Shown here piece by piece: positions 35,695 to 45,200 of a stretch of 64,000 nucleotides of DNA (its first letter is position 1; each line of letters begins with the position of its first letter). The DNA is from Caulobacteraceae bacterium PMMR1 (GTDB lineage Bacteria > Pseudomonadota > Alphaproteobacteria > Caulobacterales > Caulobacteraceae), in contig JPOM01000001.1 of the NCBI GenBank assembly GCA_000733915.1, positions 1,116,001 to 1,180,000 on the forward strand, in the 5' to 3' direction. The translations under genes and the position numbers were made by a program. The notes under the pieces are model-generated. The model ran no database searches and was not told where the DNA came from. It saw nothing but the letters and a program-made list of their open reading frames with translations.

Positions 35695-36171
35695 ATGCTC
35701 AAGCACACGACGGCTTCGCTGAAGCCGGCCGATGTCGAGAAGAAGTGGATCGTGATCGACGCGGAAAACGCCGTGGTCGGCCGTCTCGCCTCCTTCATCG
35801 CCATGCGGCTCCGCGGCAAGCATCGCCCGGACTACACGCCCCATGTCGATTGCGGCGACCATGTCGTGGTGATCAACGCCGACAAGGTGAAGTTCACCGG
35901 CCGCAAGCTGCAGCAGAAAACCTACTACTGGCACACCGGCTATCCGGGCGGCATCAAGGAGCGGACCGCGGACAAGATCCTCGGCGGCCGCCATCCCGAG
36001 CGCATCCTGGAGAAGGCGGTGGAGCGCATGCTGCCCAAGGAAAGCCCGCTCGCCCGCAAGCAGATGACCCACCTTCGCATCTTCGCCGGCGCCGAGCACG
36101 AGCATCAGGCGCAGCAACCCGAAACCATCGCGTTCGCCGAGCTGAACGCCAAGAACGTGCGGAGCGCGTAA
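35695..36171 (+). CDS. rplM: 50S ribosomal protein L13
   Basis: This large-subunit protein is 158 aa. Typical L13 segments are [38 protein letters not shown] and [13 protein letters not shown], then [20 protein letters not shown]. The C terminus is slightly longer than in E. coli, as is usual in alphaproteobacteria. It starts at ATG 35695 and is followed by rpsI after 5 bp, the conserved operon order. Confidence 0.97.
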   Translation: MLKHTTASLKPADVEKKWIVIDAENAVVGRLASFIAMRLRGKHRPDYTPHVDCGDHVVVINADKVKFTGRKLQQKTYYWHTGYPGGIKERTADKILGGRHPERILEKAVERMLPKESPLARKQMTHLRIFAGAEHEHQAQQPETIAFAELNAKNVRSA

Positions 36172-36176
36172 GCCTC

Positions 36177-36677
36177 GTGACCGACGTCCAACCCCAAGCC
36201 GCCCCTGCGACCGGCTTCGACGCCCTCGCCAGCCTGTCTTCCAATCCGGCCCAGGCCCAGATCGTCTCCCGTGAACCGATCCTGGACAAGTTCGGCCGCG
36301 CCTACGCCACCGGCAAGCGCAAGAACGCCGTCGCCCGCGTGTGGCTGAAGCCGGGCTCCGGCAAGATCACCATTAACGACCGGGACCAGACGGTCTACTT
36401 CGCCCGTCCGGTGCTGCGCATGATGATCGCCCAGCCGCTGGTGGTCACCGATCGCCTGACCCAGTTCGACGTGGTCGTCTCCGTCCAGGGCTCGGGACTG
36501 TCCGGCCAGGCGGGGGCGATCCGCCACGGCATCTCCAGAGCCCTGACGCACTACGAGCCGGGCCTGCGCCCGGTGCTGAAGCCGCACGGTTTCCTGACCC
36601 GCGACTCCCGCGTGGTGGAGCGCAAGAAGTACGGCAAGGCCAAGGCCCGACGCAGCTTCCAGTTCTCGAAGCGCTAA
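36177..36677 (+). CDS. rpsI: 30S ribosomal protein S9
   Basis: This small-subunit protein is 166 aa. The conserved body begins at [20 protein letters not shown] and ends in the basic tail [19 protein letters not shown] that reaches the decoding centre. An N-terminal extension of about 40 residues, rich in Ala, Pro and Gln, precedes it. This is common in alphaproteobacterial S9. The start is GTG at 36177, 5 bp after rplM. Confidence 0.97.
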   Translation: MTDVQPQAAPATGFDALASLSSNPAQAQIVSREPILDKFGRAYATGKRKNAVARVWLKPGSGKITINDRDQTVYFARPVLRMMIAQPLVVTDRLTQFDVVVSVQGSGLSGQAGAIRHGISRALTHYEPGLRPVLKPHGFLTRDSRVVERKKYGKAKARRSFQFSKR

Positions 36678-36743
36678 GGTCTGCGGGCCGGCGCTCGCCG
36701 CGGCCCCGGCTTTGCGCTGTGCTGCGGTCGAGATGACGGGCCG

Positions 36744-37709
36744 ATGTTGAAAGTCTTCATCGACGGCGAGGCCGGCACGACGGGCCTGCAGATTCGCGAG
36801 CGTCTCCAGGACCGGCGCGACCTCGCCCTGATCTCCATCGCGCCGGAGCGCCGCAAGGACGCTGGCGCGCGGGCCGAGCTGCTGAACGCGGCCGACGCTG
36901 TGATCCTGTGCCTGCCCGACGACGCGGCGCGGGAGGCGGTGGCCCTGATCGAGCGGCCCGAGGTGCGGGTGATCGACGCCTCCACCGCCCACCGCACGGC
37001 GCCCGGCTGGACCTACGGCTTCCCGGAGCTGGCGCCTGGCCAGCGAGCCGCGATCGCGGGGTCCAGGCGCGTGGCCAATCCCGGTTGCTATCCGACCGGC
37101 TTCATAGGTCTGGTCGCGCCGCTGGTCCGTGCGGGCCTGATCCCGGCCGACGCCCCTCTGACCGTGAACGCGGTGTCGGGCTATTCGGGGGGCGGCAAGG
37201 GGCTGATTGCCGAGTTCGAGGCCGGCGGCGCGAGCGACCCTTACCGCCCTTATGGTCTGACGTTCCGCCATAAGCACGTGCCGGAGATGACGGTCCATTC
37301 GGGACTCTCGCATTCGCCCCTGTTTGCTCCGGCGGTGGGCGCGTTCGCCCAAGGCATGCTGGTCGAGGTCCCGTTGCACCTCTGGGCGTTGCCGGGCCGG
37401 CCCAAGGTCGCCGACCTCAGGATGGCGCTGCAGGCGGCCTATGCTGGGGAGCGGTTCGTCGAGGTCGTGGCGCCGGCTGACACCGAGCGCCTCGCGCTCG
37501 CCCGCGCCGGCGCGGCGGGGGACGTGCCCGAGCTCGACCCGCAAGCGCTCAACGGCACCAACCGCCTGCGCCTGTTCGTCTTCGGCGACGACACCGCGGG
37601 CCAGGCGTTGCTGATCGCACAGCTCGACAACCTCGGCAAGGGCGCGAGCGGCGCTGCGGTTCAGAACCTGAACCTCATGTGCGGCCTGGACGAGGCCGCG
37701 GGCCTCTGA
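36744..37709 (+). CDS. argC: N-acetyl-gamma-glutamyl-phosphate reductase (type 2)
   Basis: This 321 aa NADP-dependent enzyme makes N-acetylglutamate semialdehyde in arginine synthesis. The N-terminal cofactor loop is [17 protein letters not shown]. The catalytic cysteine is C115 in [11 protein letters not shown]. Further motifs are [10 protein letters not shown] and the histidine region RHKHVPEM. The short N-terminal region and spacing fit the type 2 (about 310-320 aa) enzymes. The gene starts 66 bp after rpsI and may be on the same transcript. Confidence 0.95.
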   Translation: MLKVFIDGEAGTTGLQIRERLQDRRDLALISIAPERRKDAGARAELLNAADAVILCLPDDAAREAVALIERPEVRVIDASTAHRTAPGWTYGFPELAPGQRAAIAGSRRVANPGCYPTGFIGLVAPLVRAGLIPADAPLTVNAVSGYSGGGKGLIAEFEAGGASDPYRPYGLTFRHKHVPEMTVHSGLSHSPLFAPAVGAFAQGMLVEVPLHLWALPGRPKVADLRMALQAAYAGERFVEVVAPADTERLALARAGAAGDVPELDPQALNGTNRLRLFVFGDDTAGQALLIAQLDNLGKGASGAAVQNLNLMCGLDEAAGL

Positions 37710-37719
37710 CGCCCCGCCG

Positions 37720-39768
37720 CTAGGCGGCTGCGTCCGAGCGGACCTTCACGTAGCTGCCGGGCGCGTCCTCGATGACCCCCAGCGGACCCTCGGCCGGTCG
37801 GCGCGCCGGGACCCTGCCGCCGGAGCGCTCGGCCAGCCAATCGCGCCAGGCAGGCCACCAGCTGTAAGGGAACTCCTTGGCCCCGGCGAGCCACTCCTCG
37901 ATTGTCGCGGGCAGCTCGGCGCAGGTATTGATCCAGTGCTGGTACTTCTTCGCGCCGGGCGGGTTGATCACCCCGGCGGTGTGGCCCGAGCCCGCCAGCA
38001 TGAAGGTGACCGGTCCCCCGAAGAGCTTGGCGCCGCGATAGACCGAGCGCATCGGCGCGATGTGGTCCTCGCGGGAGGATTGCACGAAGATCGGCGTCTT
38101 CACCGCGCCGAGGTTCAGACGCACATTATCGAGCACCAGCTCGCCCCGGGCCAGCTTGTTGTCTCTGTAGAAGTCCCGCAGGTACTGCAGGTGCAGCGCC
38201 TTGGGCATGCGGGTCTGGTCGGAGTTCCAGAACAGGAGGTCGAAGGGCGCAGGGTCCTTGCCGAGCAGATAGTTGTTCACGAAGAACGACCAGATCAGGT
38301 CGTTGGCGCGCAGGGCATTGAAGGTGCCCGCCATGGCCGAGCCCGAGAGCACGCCGCCGGCCGCGTCCATGCGCGCCTCGATCTCCTTCAGCCAGTCGTC
38401 GGTGGTGAACAGCAGGAGGTCGCCGGCCTCGGAGAAGTCCTGCTGGGCGGCGAAGAAGGTCGCGGCATTGACGCGATCGTCCCCCTTGTGGGCCATGTGC
38501 GCGAGCGCGCAGGCCAGCAGCGTGCCGCCGATGCAGTAGCCGACGGCGTTGAGTTTCGTCCCGCCTGTCTGGCGCAGAACCGCCTCTATGGCGGCATAGG
38601 CGCCGTCGCGCATGTAGTCGATCAGCGAGGCGTCGGCGAGCTCTGGTCCGGGGTTGACCCACGAGGTCACGAAGACGGTGAAGCCCTGGCCGGTGAGCCA
38701 GCGGATCATCGAGTTCTCGGGCCTGAGGTCTAAGATATAGTACTTGTTGATCCAGGGCGGAAAGATCAGGAGCGGAACGTCGTAGACCTGCTCGGTCGTG
38801 GGCTCGAACTGCAGGAGCTGGAAGAGCCGGTTTTGGAACACGACCTTGCCCGGCGTGGTGGCGACGTTCTCGCCGATCTTGAAGCGGCTGAAGTCGGTCT
38901 GGCTGATGGCCAGTTCGCCGCCGCCCCGCGCCAGGTCTTTGGCGAACTGCTCGGCCCCGCGTCTCAGGCTCTCGCCCTTGGTCTCGACCAGGGCCTTCAG
39001 GGCGGCAGGATTTGAGGCCAGGAAGTTCGAGGGCGAAAAGGCGTCCGTCAGCATCTTGGTGAAGAACTCGACCCGGCGCTTCTCGAGCGGGTCCACGCCC
39101 TCGGCGCTGGCGACCAGGCCGTTCAGCCAGTTGGACGTGAGCAGGTAGGACTGCTTCATCACGTCGAAGACCGGGTTTTCGCTCCAGGCGGGGTCCAGAA
39201 AACGTTTGTCGCCCTTGGCCGGGGCGGCGACCGGCTCGGCGGGCTGGCCGGCGAGGCGCTTGGTCGTGGCGCTCCAGAGGTCGAGGTAGCGCTCGAACAG
39301 CTCCTGCTGCGCCTTGATCAGCTTGTCGGGGCGGGAGGCGAGCTGGGTCGCGACGTCTCCCAGGGCAGGGGCGACATGGAAAGGGTCGGGCGAGACAGGC
39401 TGCTCGATGGAGCGCGTCGCGGCCTGGGCCATGGCGGTCTGGACGGTCAAGGCGGCCTTGGCGAGGTTCAGCGACAGCTGCTCCAAATTGGCCTGCTGGG
39501 CGATGTCGAGCAGGGCGAGGGGATCGGGGCGGGGCGCCGTACCGGGCTCAGGAGTCGGCTTGGCCTCGGGCGCACTCGCGGCCGCCGCGTGCGGCGGGGG
39601 CGAGGGCTTGGCCCTGGCCGTCTCCGGCGCAGGCTCCGCCGCCGCCGGCTCGAGCTTCGTCGCGTGGACCTTCTTGCCGCTCCCAGCCTTGGCCAGCTTG
39701 CCGCCCTTGGACTCCGCCTTCGCCTTGGCGCGCTTGGATCGCAGGGCTGCGCTCGCGTCGTCCGCCAT
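37720..39768 (-). CDS. phaC: Class I poly(3-hydroxyalkanoate) synthase with basic N-terminal extension
   Basis: This enzyme polymerises 3-hydroxyacyl-CoA into storage polyester on cytosolic granules. The nucleophile is C412 in the lipase-like box GYCIGGTLLA. The acid and base are in SREDHIAPM and AGSGHTAGVINPP. PPWINKYYILDLRPENSMI is also conserved. At 682 aa it exceeds the usual 570-600. The first 85 or so residues are Lys/Ala/Pro-rich with repeated AK-type stretches, possibly a granule or polymer contact. No phaA, phaB or phasin gene is adjacent. It is convergent with argC. Confidence 0.93.
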   Translation of the reverse strand: MADDASAALRSKRAKAKAESKGGKLAKAGSGKKVHATKLEPAAAEPAPETARAKPSPPPHAAAASAPEAKPTPEPGTAPRPDPLALLDIAQQANLEQLSLNLAKAALTVQTAMAQAATRSIEQPVSPDPFHVAPALGDVATQLASRPDKLIKAQQELFERYLDLWSATTKRLAGQPAEPVAAPAKGDKRFLDPAWSENPVFDVMKQSYLLTSNWLNGLVASAEGVDPLEKRRVEFFTKMLTDAFSPSNFLASNPAALKALVETKGESLRRGAEQFAKDLARGGGELAISQTDFSRFKIGENVATTPGKVVFQNRLFQLLQFEPTTEQVYDVPLLIFPPWINKYYILDLRPENSMIRWLTGQGFTVFVTSWVNPGPELADASLIDYMRDGAYAAIEAVLRQTGGTKLNAVGYCIGGTLLACALAHMAHKGDDRVNAATFFAAQQDFSEAGDLLLFTTDDWLKEIEARMDAAGGVLSGSAMAGTFNALRANDLIWSFFVNNYLLGKDPAPFDLLFWNSDQTRMPKALHLQYLRDFYRDNKLARGELVLDNVRLNLGAVKTPIFVQSSREDHIAPMRSVYRGAKLFGGPVTFMLAGSGHTAGVINPPGAKKYQHWINTCAELPATIEEWLAGAKEFPYSWWPAWRDWLAERSGGRVPARRPAEGPLGVIEDAPGSYVKVRSDAAA

Positions 39769-39888
39769 GGTCGCCTCCTGAAGCCGTTTCCCTGGACGCG
39801 CCGAGGTCTTGCACCTCGGCCGCGCCTTCCGTTCTCCGGGGGATCATCGCATAAGGGCGGGGTGATTTCGAACACAAGGATGTTTTCC

Positions 39889-40353
39889 ATGCGCCGCGCC
39901 CTCGCCCTCGCCGCCGCCAAGCCCCTGGCCGTCGCGAGCGTGGCCGCCGCGGCGCTCGCCCTGGCCGGCTGCGCGGACGTGACCCGTCTTGGGCAGCTCA
40001 CCTCCAACAAGGCCGATCCGCGCTCCCCGGTGGCGGGGACGGTGGAGGCGGTCGCTGCGTCGAGCCCGCCCTACATGCGCTTCAGCGACATCCCGCCGAA
40101 GCCGACCGATCGCCCGGCGGAGGGATGGAAGTCCGACGTCGTCGCCCAGGTGAACGCCCGTCGCGAGCTGAACCGCTGGATCGCGCAGAACCCGCCGCTG
40201 AGCCCCGGCGACACCGAGTCGTTCGCGCAGGCCCTGCGTCGTCAGGCGCCGCCCCCCGGCGCCGATGCGCCCCCCGCCGACCAGGCCCAGCAGTCCGACG
40301 CCTACGCCGCCCGCCTGCGCCAGGAGGCCGCCGCTCCGCCTCCGCCCAGGTGA
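39889..40353 (+). CDS. Predicted lipoprotein of unknown function
   Basis: This 154 aa protein has a lipoprotein signal peptide of about 27 residues ending in the lipobox ALAGC. The mature part is alanine/proline-rich and contains SPPYMRFSDIPPKPTDRPAEG and a helix WKSDVVAQVNARRELNRWI. I do not recognise a family. ATG 39889 is favoured over 39880 because AAGGA lies 8 nt before it. It ends 10 bp before the aminotransferase gene and is divergent from phaC. Confidence 0.75.
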   Translation: MRRALALAAAKPLAVASVAAAALALAGCADVTRLGQLTSNKADPRSPVAGTVEAVAASSPPYMRFSDIPPKPTDRPAEGWKSDVVAQVNARRELNRWIAQNPPLSPGDTESFAQALRRQAPPPGADAPPADQAQQSDAYAARLRQEAAAPPPPR

Positions 40354-40363
40354 GGGCGCGGCG

Positions 40364-41584
40364 ATGAACCTGGATTTCCACAAGATCCGGCGGCTGCCGC
40401 CCTACGTCTTCGAAGAGGTCAACCGGATCAAGGCGCGGCTGCGCGGGCAGGGGATCGACATCATCGATTTCGGCATGGGCAACCCGGACATGCCGACGCC
40501 CAAGCACATCGTCGACAAGCTGGTGGAGACCGCGCGCGATCCCAAGGCCGGGCGCTACTCCATGTCCAGGGGCATTCCGGGCCTCAGGCGCGCGATGGCG
40601 GGCTACTATGGCCGCCGGTTCGGCGTGCAGCTCGATCCGGAGACCGAGGTGGTCGCCACCCTCGGCTCCAAGGAAGGCTTCGCCAACCTCGCCCAGGCCC
40701 TCACCGCGCCGGGGGACGTGATCGTCTGCCCGAACCCGGCCTATCCGATCCACGCCTACGGCTTCATCATGGCGGGCGGCGTGATCCGGCACGTTCCGGC
40801 GCTCTCGCCCGAGGCCTATCTGTCCGGCGTGAGCCGGGCGGTGCGCCACTCCGCCCCGCCGCCGAGCGTGCTGATCCTGAGCTATCCGTCCAACCCGACG
40901 GCGCAATGGGTCGACCTCGACTTCTACCGCGAGGCCGTTGCGCTCGCCCGCAAGCACGACCTGCTCGTGCTGTCCGACATCGCCTATTCGGAAATCTACT
41001 TCGAGGACAACCCGCCCCCGAGCGTCCTGCAGATCGAGGGCGCGAAGGACATTGCGGTCGAGGTCAACAGCCTGTCCAAGACCTACGCCATGGCGGGCTG
41101 GCGCGTCGGGATGGTGGTCGGCAACGCCCGCATCTGCGCGGCCCTGGCCCGGGTGAAGAGCTACCTGGACTATGGCAACTTCACCCCCGTGCAGGTGGCG
41201 GCGACCGCGGCGCTCAACGGGCCTCAGGACTGCGTGGCCGAGATCCGCGCCACCTACAAGGCGCGTCGCGACGTGCTCGTCTCCGCCATGGGCCGGGCCG
41301 GCTGGCCGATTCCGGCGCCGCCTGCGTCCATGTTCGCCTGGGCGCCTCTCCCCGAGCCCTACCGGGAGGCAGGCTCTCTGCTCTTCGCCAAGCTCCTGAT
41401 GGAGGAGGCGCATGTGGCCGTCGCGCCGGGGGTCGGCTTCGGCGAGTACGGGGAGGGGTTTGTGCGCATCGGCCTGGTCGAAAACGAGCAGCGCATCCGC
41501 CAGGCGGCGCGCAATGTGAAGCGCTTCCTCAGCCAAGCGGACGCGATCCTCGGGCGGGCGCAAACCGCGCTCGCGGCGCAATGA
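40364..41584 (+). CDS. alaC: Aminotransferase class I/II, probably alanine transaminase AlaC type
   Basis: This 406 aa pyridoxal-phosphate enzyme has its cofactor lysine at K239 in SLSKTYAMAGWRVG. Other fold-type I features are DFGMGNPDMPTPKHIVDKL, SYPSNPTAQWV and DIAYSEIYFE. The N terminus FHKIRRLPPYVFEEVN and overall match point to the AlaC (glutamate-pyruvate) group, although related enzymes act on other amino acids. The next gene is homoserine dehydrogenase, and this pairing is common in alphaproteobacteria. Confidence 0.85.
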   Translation: MNLDFHKIRRLPPYVFEEVNRIKARLRGQGIDIIDFGMGNPDMPTPKHIVDKLVETARDPKAGRYSMSRGIPGLRRAMAGYYGRRFGVQLDPETEVVATLGSKEGFANLAQALTAPGDVIVCPNPAYPIHAYGFIMAGGVIRHVPALSPEAYLSGVSRAVRHSAPPPSVLILSYPSNPTAQWVDLDFYREAVALARKHDLLVLSDIAYSEIYFEDNPPPSVLQIEGAKDIAVEVNSLSKTYAMAGWRVGMVVGNARICAALARVKSYLDYGNFTPVQVAATAALNGPQDCVAEIRATYKARRDVLVSAMGRAGWPIPAPPASMFAWAPLPEPYREAGSLLFAKLLMEEAHVAVAPGVGFGEYGEGFVRIGLVENEQRIRQAARNVKRFLSQADAILGRAQTALAAQ

Positions 41585-41630
41585 GCAGAGGCGGACCAAG
41601 ACCGCCTCGTCCCGTCGAGGGAAGGGGAGC

Positions 41631-42917
41631 ATGAGCCGCACCTGGCGTGTCGGCGTCGCGGGGCTGGGCACGGTCGGTGCGGAACTTGTGCGCTTCCTGC
41701 AGGCGCAGCCGGACTTCGCCCCGGGCCGCGACAGGGTCGAGGTCACGGCCGTCTCCGCGCGGGACCGCGCCCGGCCAAGGCCGTGCCGTCTCGAGGGCCT
41801 CGCGTGGTTCGACGACCCTGTCGAGCTGGCGCGAAGCCCCGGCATCGATCTATTCGTGGAGCTTATCGGCGGCGCAGAGGGGGCGGCGAAGGCGGCGGTC
41901 TTGGCGGCGCTGGACGCCGGCAAGCCTGTCTGCACCGCCAACAAGGCGATGATCGCCCATCACGGCCAAGCGCTGGCCGACCTCGCGGAGGCCAAGGACG
42001 TCCCCTTGCTCTTCGAGGCGGCGGTCATGGGCGGCACGCCCGCGGTGAAGCTGCTCCGCGAGGGGCTGCTCGGCGAAGACGTGCGCACCCTGGCCGGCAT
42101 CCTGAACGGCACCTGCAACTTCATCCTGAGCGAGATGGAGCGCAGCGAGCGCAGCTTCGGCGAGGTGCTGAGCGAGGCGCAGCGGCTGGGCTATGCCGAG
42201 GCGGACCCGACCACCGACGTCGGCGGCTTCGACGCAGGCCACAAGATCGCGATCCTGGCGGCCCTGGCGTTCGGCTATGCGCCGAACCTGGAGTGCGCCG
42301 AGATCAGCGGCATCGAGCGCATCGAGCTGCTCGACATCAGGCTGGCGCGCGATCTCGGCTATCGCATCAAGCTGATCGCCTCGGCGCAGCGCGAGGCCGG
42401 CGGGGCCGTCGTGCGCGTCGCGCCGGCGCTCGTGCCCCTCGCTCACCCGCTGGCCCAGGCCGGCGGAGCGCTGAACGCCCTGTTCGTCGAAGGCGCGCGG
42501 GTCGGGCGCCTGTACCTTCAGGGCCCCGGGGCGGGGGCGGGCCCGACCGCCGCCGCCGTCGCCGCCGACATCGCCGACGTGATCGCCGGCGCCCGCCGTC
42601 CCGTCTTCCAGCGTCCCGCGAACGAGCTTCTGCCCTGTCCGCCCGCCGACCCCGGCCACCGCTCGGGCAAGGTCTTCATCCGCCTAATGGTGCACGACCG
42701 CCCGGGCGTCATCGCGGCGGTGTCGGAGGCGCTGGCGAAGGCCCAGGTCTCCATCGACAGCTTTCTGCAGCGGCCGGTGGACGAAACCGGCGTGGTGCCC
42801 ATCGTGCTTACTACCCAGCCGGCCTCCGAGGCGGCGGTGGCGGACGCGGTCGGGCACATCGCCGAGCTCGACGCCCTGGTCCAGCCGCCCCGCGTGCTGC
42901 CGCTGGCCCGCATCTGA
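41631..42917 (+). CDS. hom: Homoserine dehydrogenase
   Basis: This 428 aa NAD(P)-dependent enzyme reduces aspartate semialdehyde to homoserine for threonine and methionine. The nucleotide-binding loop is VAGLGTVGAELVRFLQ. The catalytic region includes GGTPAVKLLREGLLG, GILNGTCNFILSEME and EADPTTDVGGFDAGHKIAIL. A C-terminal ACT domain (about 345-428, FIRLMVHDRPGVIAAVSEAL) suggests feedback control by threonine. The ATG has GGAAGGGGAG just upstream, and the gene starts 46 bp after the aminotransferase. Confidence 0.96.
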   Translation: MSRTWRVGVAGLGTVGAELVRFLQAQPDFAPGRDRVEVTAVSARDRARPRPCRLEGLAWFDDPVELARSPGIDLFVELIGGAEGAAKAAVLAALDAGKPVCTANKAMIAHHGQALADLAEAKDVPLLFEAAVMGGTPAVKLLREGLLGEDVRTLAGILNGTCNFILSEMERSERSFGEVLSEAQRLGYAEADPTTDVGGFDAGHKIAILAALAFGYAPNLECAEISGIERIELLDIRLARDLGYRIKLIASAQREAGGAVVRVAPALVPLAHPLAQAGGALNALFVEGARVGRLYLQGPGAGAGPTAAAVAADIADVIAGARRPVFQRPANELLPCPPADPGHRSGKVFIRLMVHDRPGVIAAVSEALAKAQVSIDSFLQRPVDETGVVPIVLTTQPASEAAVADAVGHIAELDALVQPPRVLPLARI

Positions 42918-42990
42918 AAAGTGTCGCAACGGGGGCACTTGCCGCTATAGGCGTGCCGAACACGTGTTCACGCCCTTGGAGTTCTCTTTG

Positions 42991-43980
42991 ATGAGCCTGC
43001 CGTCCCTGCCCGCCACCTTGCCGCTGGAAGCCGCCGCTGTGGCCGAGATGGCCGCGATCGCCGCTGCGAAGCTCGCCGGCCGGGGCGACGAGAAGGCGGC
43101 CGACCAGGTCGCGGTCGATGCGATGCGCACGGCGCTGAACGCCATGGCCATCGACGGCCTGATCGTCATCGGGGAGGGCGAGCGGGATGAGGCGCCCATG
43201 CTCTACATCGGCGAGAAGGTCGGGACGGGGCAGGGACCGCGGGTGGACATCGCCCTCGATCCGCTCGAGGGCACGACGCTCACCGCCAAGGCCATGGCCA
43301 ACGCCCTCGCCGTGGTCGCCTTTTCGCCGGGCGGCGGCATGCTGCACGCCCCCGACACCTACATGGACAAGATCGCCATCGGCCCCGGCTATCCGGACGG
43401 CCTGATCGACCTCGACGCCTCGCCCGCCGACAACATCCGGGCGCTGGCCCAGGCGAAGGGCTGCGAGACCGCCGACATCACCGCCTGCGTGCTCGACCGT
43501 CCCCGCCATGCCGACATCATCGCCAGCATCCGCTCGGTAGGCGCGCGCGTGCACCTGATCACCGACGGCGACGTCGCGGGCGTGATCAACACCACGGACC
43601 CCTCCACCGGCATCGACATCTACATCGGCCAAGGGGGCGCGCCGGAGGGCGTGCTAGCCTGCGCGGCGCTGAAGAGTGTGGGCGGGCAGTTCCAGGGCCG
43701 GCTCGTGTTCCGCAACGAAGACGAGAAGGCGCGCGCCCGCCGCCTGGGCCTTAAGGACGACGCCTTCGGCCGCAAGTATGCGCTCAACGATTTGGTCAAG
43801 AGCGACGCCGTGTTCGTCGCCACCGGCGTGACCAAGGGCGCTCTGCTCGACGGCGTGCGGGTGGAGAACGGCTTTGTCCAAACCCACACCCTGATCATGG
43901 ACTCCGCCACCCGGACCGTGCGCGAAATCCGGGCCAAGCGGCCGCTCGAGCGTTCACCGGACGGCGGTCAGGTCAGGTGA
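42991..43980 (+). CDS. glpX: Fructose-1,6-bisphosphatase class II
   Basis: This 329 aa enzyme hydrolyses fructose-1,6-bisphosphate in gluconeogenesis. The metal and substrate motifs are IVIGEGERDEAPMLYIGEKV, ALDPLEGTTLTAKAM and DRPRHADIIASIR. Later segments are RVHLITDGDVAGVINT and GQGGAPEGVLACAALKSVGG. The ATG at 42991 is chosen because GGAG lies 9 nt upstream. The earlier GTG at 42964 lacks a site. Its 3' end overlaps the convergent HIT gene by 8 bp. Confidence 0.95.
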   Translation: MSLPSLPATLPLEAAAVAEMAAIAAAKLAGRGDEKAADQVAVDAMRTALNAMAIDGLIVIGEGERDEAPMLYIGEKVGTGQGPRVDIALDPLEGTTLTAKAMANALAVVAFSPGGGMLHAPDTYMDKIAIGPGYPDGLIDLDASPADNIRALAQAKGCETADITACVLDRPRHADIIASIRSVGARVHLITDGDVAGVINTTDPSTGIDIYIGQGGAPEGVLACAALKSVGGQFQGRLVFRNEDEKARARRLGLKDDAFGRKYALNDLVKSDAVFVATGVTKGALLDGVRVENGFVQTHTLIMDSATRTVREIRAKRPLERSPDGGQVR

Positions 43981-44410
43981 TCTCGGCCGCGATCGCTCTG
44001 GCGAGGGCCTGCAGCTCCGCGGGGTCCGCCATCCGGCCGTGTCCGTGGCCGCCCAGGGGCTGATCGGCATAGCGCGGGATCACGTGGAAGTGCAGGTGGA
44101 AGACCGTCTGCCCCGCTGCCGCGCCGTTGAACTGCATCACGGCCACCCCGTCCGGCTTCAGCGCCGCGCGAACCGCGCGGGCGACCCGCTGCACCGACAG
44201 CACCAGGTGCTGCAGCCGCTCCGGCTCGATCTCCAGCAGGTTGCGCGCCTGCGAGCCCTTCGAGACGACCAGCACATGTCCGCGGGACTGGGGAAACAGG
44301 TCCATGAACGCCAGGCTGTCGTGGTCCTCGTAGACCTTGGCGGCGGGCGCCTCGCCCCGGATCACCTTGGCGAAGACGTTGTCAGGATCGTATCGACCGT
44401 CCAGGCTCAT
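43973..44410 (-). CDS. HIT-family nucleotide-binding hydrolase
   Basis: This 145 aa protein has the histidine triad in VFHLHFHVIPRY and the HIT-domain start YDPDNVFAKVIRGEAPAAKV. Family members hydrolyse nucleoside phosphoramidates or AMP-lysine-type bonds, and the natural substrate is unknown here. The ATG at 44410 has GGAGG upstream. It is convergent with glpX, and the two share 8 bases. Confidence 0.93.
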   Translation of the reverse strand: MSLDGRYDPDNVFAKVIRGEAPAAKVYEDHDSLAFMDLFPQSRGHVLVVSKGSQARNLLEIEPERLQHLVLSVQRVARAVRAALKPDGVAVMQFNGAAAGQTVFHLHFHVIPRYADQPLGGHGHGRMADPAELQALARAIAAEIT

Positions 44411-44511
44411 CGGTGGCCTCCGCAGGAATGTCGAGGCCGGGTTAGCAGGAAGCGGGGAGAGGCGGAACCTGTCCGGCTGGGATGACGCTTGGGACCGAAG
44501 CTGAGGCCGGA

Positions 44512-45066
44512 CTACTCGGCCGCCATCTTCGGCGGCGGGGGCTGGTCGGCGAGGCTGCGGATCAGCGCCTCGGCCTGGCTGGCGAGGCGCTGCATCTCCG
44601 GCGGCGCGTCCTCCGGCATGTCGGCGACGCTGGCCGCCACCTCGCGGGCGAGCGCCAGGAGGCGCGGTGCGGCGGCGATGACGCGGGCCTGCTCCTCGAT
44701 CCGCAGCGGATCGCGGTCGTATTCGGCGCCAGGCACGCGCCACCCGCCCCAGTCCTGGGCGTCGGTGACGACCACGGGAAAGGTGCCCGGCATCGGGTGA
44801 TGCGGACAGTCCTCTGGCGCCTGCCACTTGTTGCGGGCCCGCAGGATGCGCCAGCTCGGCCCCTGTGAAGGGTCCTCCGCGTTCGACGGCGCTTCCGCCG
44901 CCAGCTCGTGCGCCTGGAACTCGCGGCCGAGGCCCACGTCGTAAGTGATCCGCACGGGCTCGTCGAAGCCCTTGGCCCAGATCGGCTGGATGCGCTCCAC
45001 CACGGCCCAGGCGCCCACCGCCTCGACCCAGACCTTCTGATGCTTGTGGAACGCAGCCTTGGCCAT
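44512..45066 (-). CDS. Conserved hypothetical protein (184 aa)
   Basis: I do not recognise this family. The N terminus, AFHKHQKVWVEAVGAWAVVE, and the next segment, TYDVGLGREFQAHELAAE, look like a small beta-rich SH3-like module. A middle region contains WRILRARNKWQAPEDCPHHP and GTFPVVVTDAQDWGGWRVPG. The C-terminal 60 residues form an alanine/leucine-rich helix. There is no signal peptide or membrane helix. It is divergent from an acyl-CoA dehydrogenase pair, with a palindrome between them. Confidence 0.6.
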   Translation of the reverse strand: MAKAAFHKHQKVWVEAVGAWAVVERIQPIWAKGFDEPVRITYDVGLGREFQAHELAAEAPSNAEDPSQGPSWRILRARNKWQAPEDCPHHPMPGTFPVVVTDAQDWGGWRVPGAEYDRDPLRIEEQARVIAAAPRLLALAREVAASVADMPEDAPPEMQRLASQAEALIRSLADQPPPPKMAAE

Positions 45067-45114
45067 GAGCGGCTAGCCCCTTTGGATGGACTGCGCCATC
45101 TTGGCCTGTAATCC

Positions 45115-45129
45115 TTGACGCACGGTCAA
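45115..45129 (+). promoter_or_regulatory. Candidate operator TTGAC-N5-GTCAA
   Basis: A perfect 5+5 inverted repeat with a 5 bp spacer (TTGAC-GCACG-GTCAA) lies in the divergent promoter region. TTGACG could also be a -35 box for the acyl-CoA dehydrogenase genes, so a bound repressor would block it. Confidence 0.45.
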
Positions 45130-45200
45130 TCTTTCCCAAGCCGGACAAGGCGGTATGGTGCGCCTTGGCCTGCGCCGGAGAGCGCGGCGGGAGGACGGCC

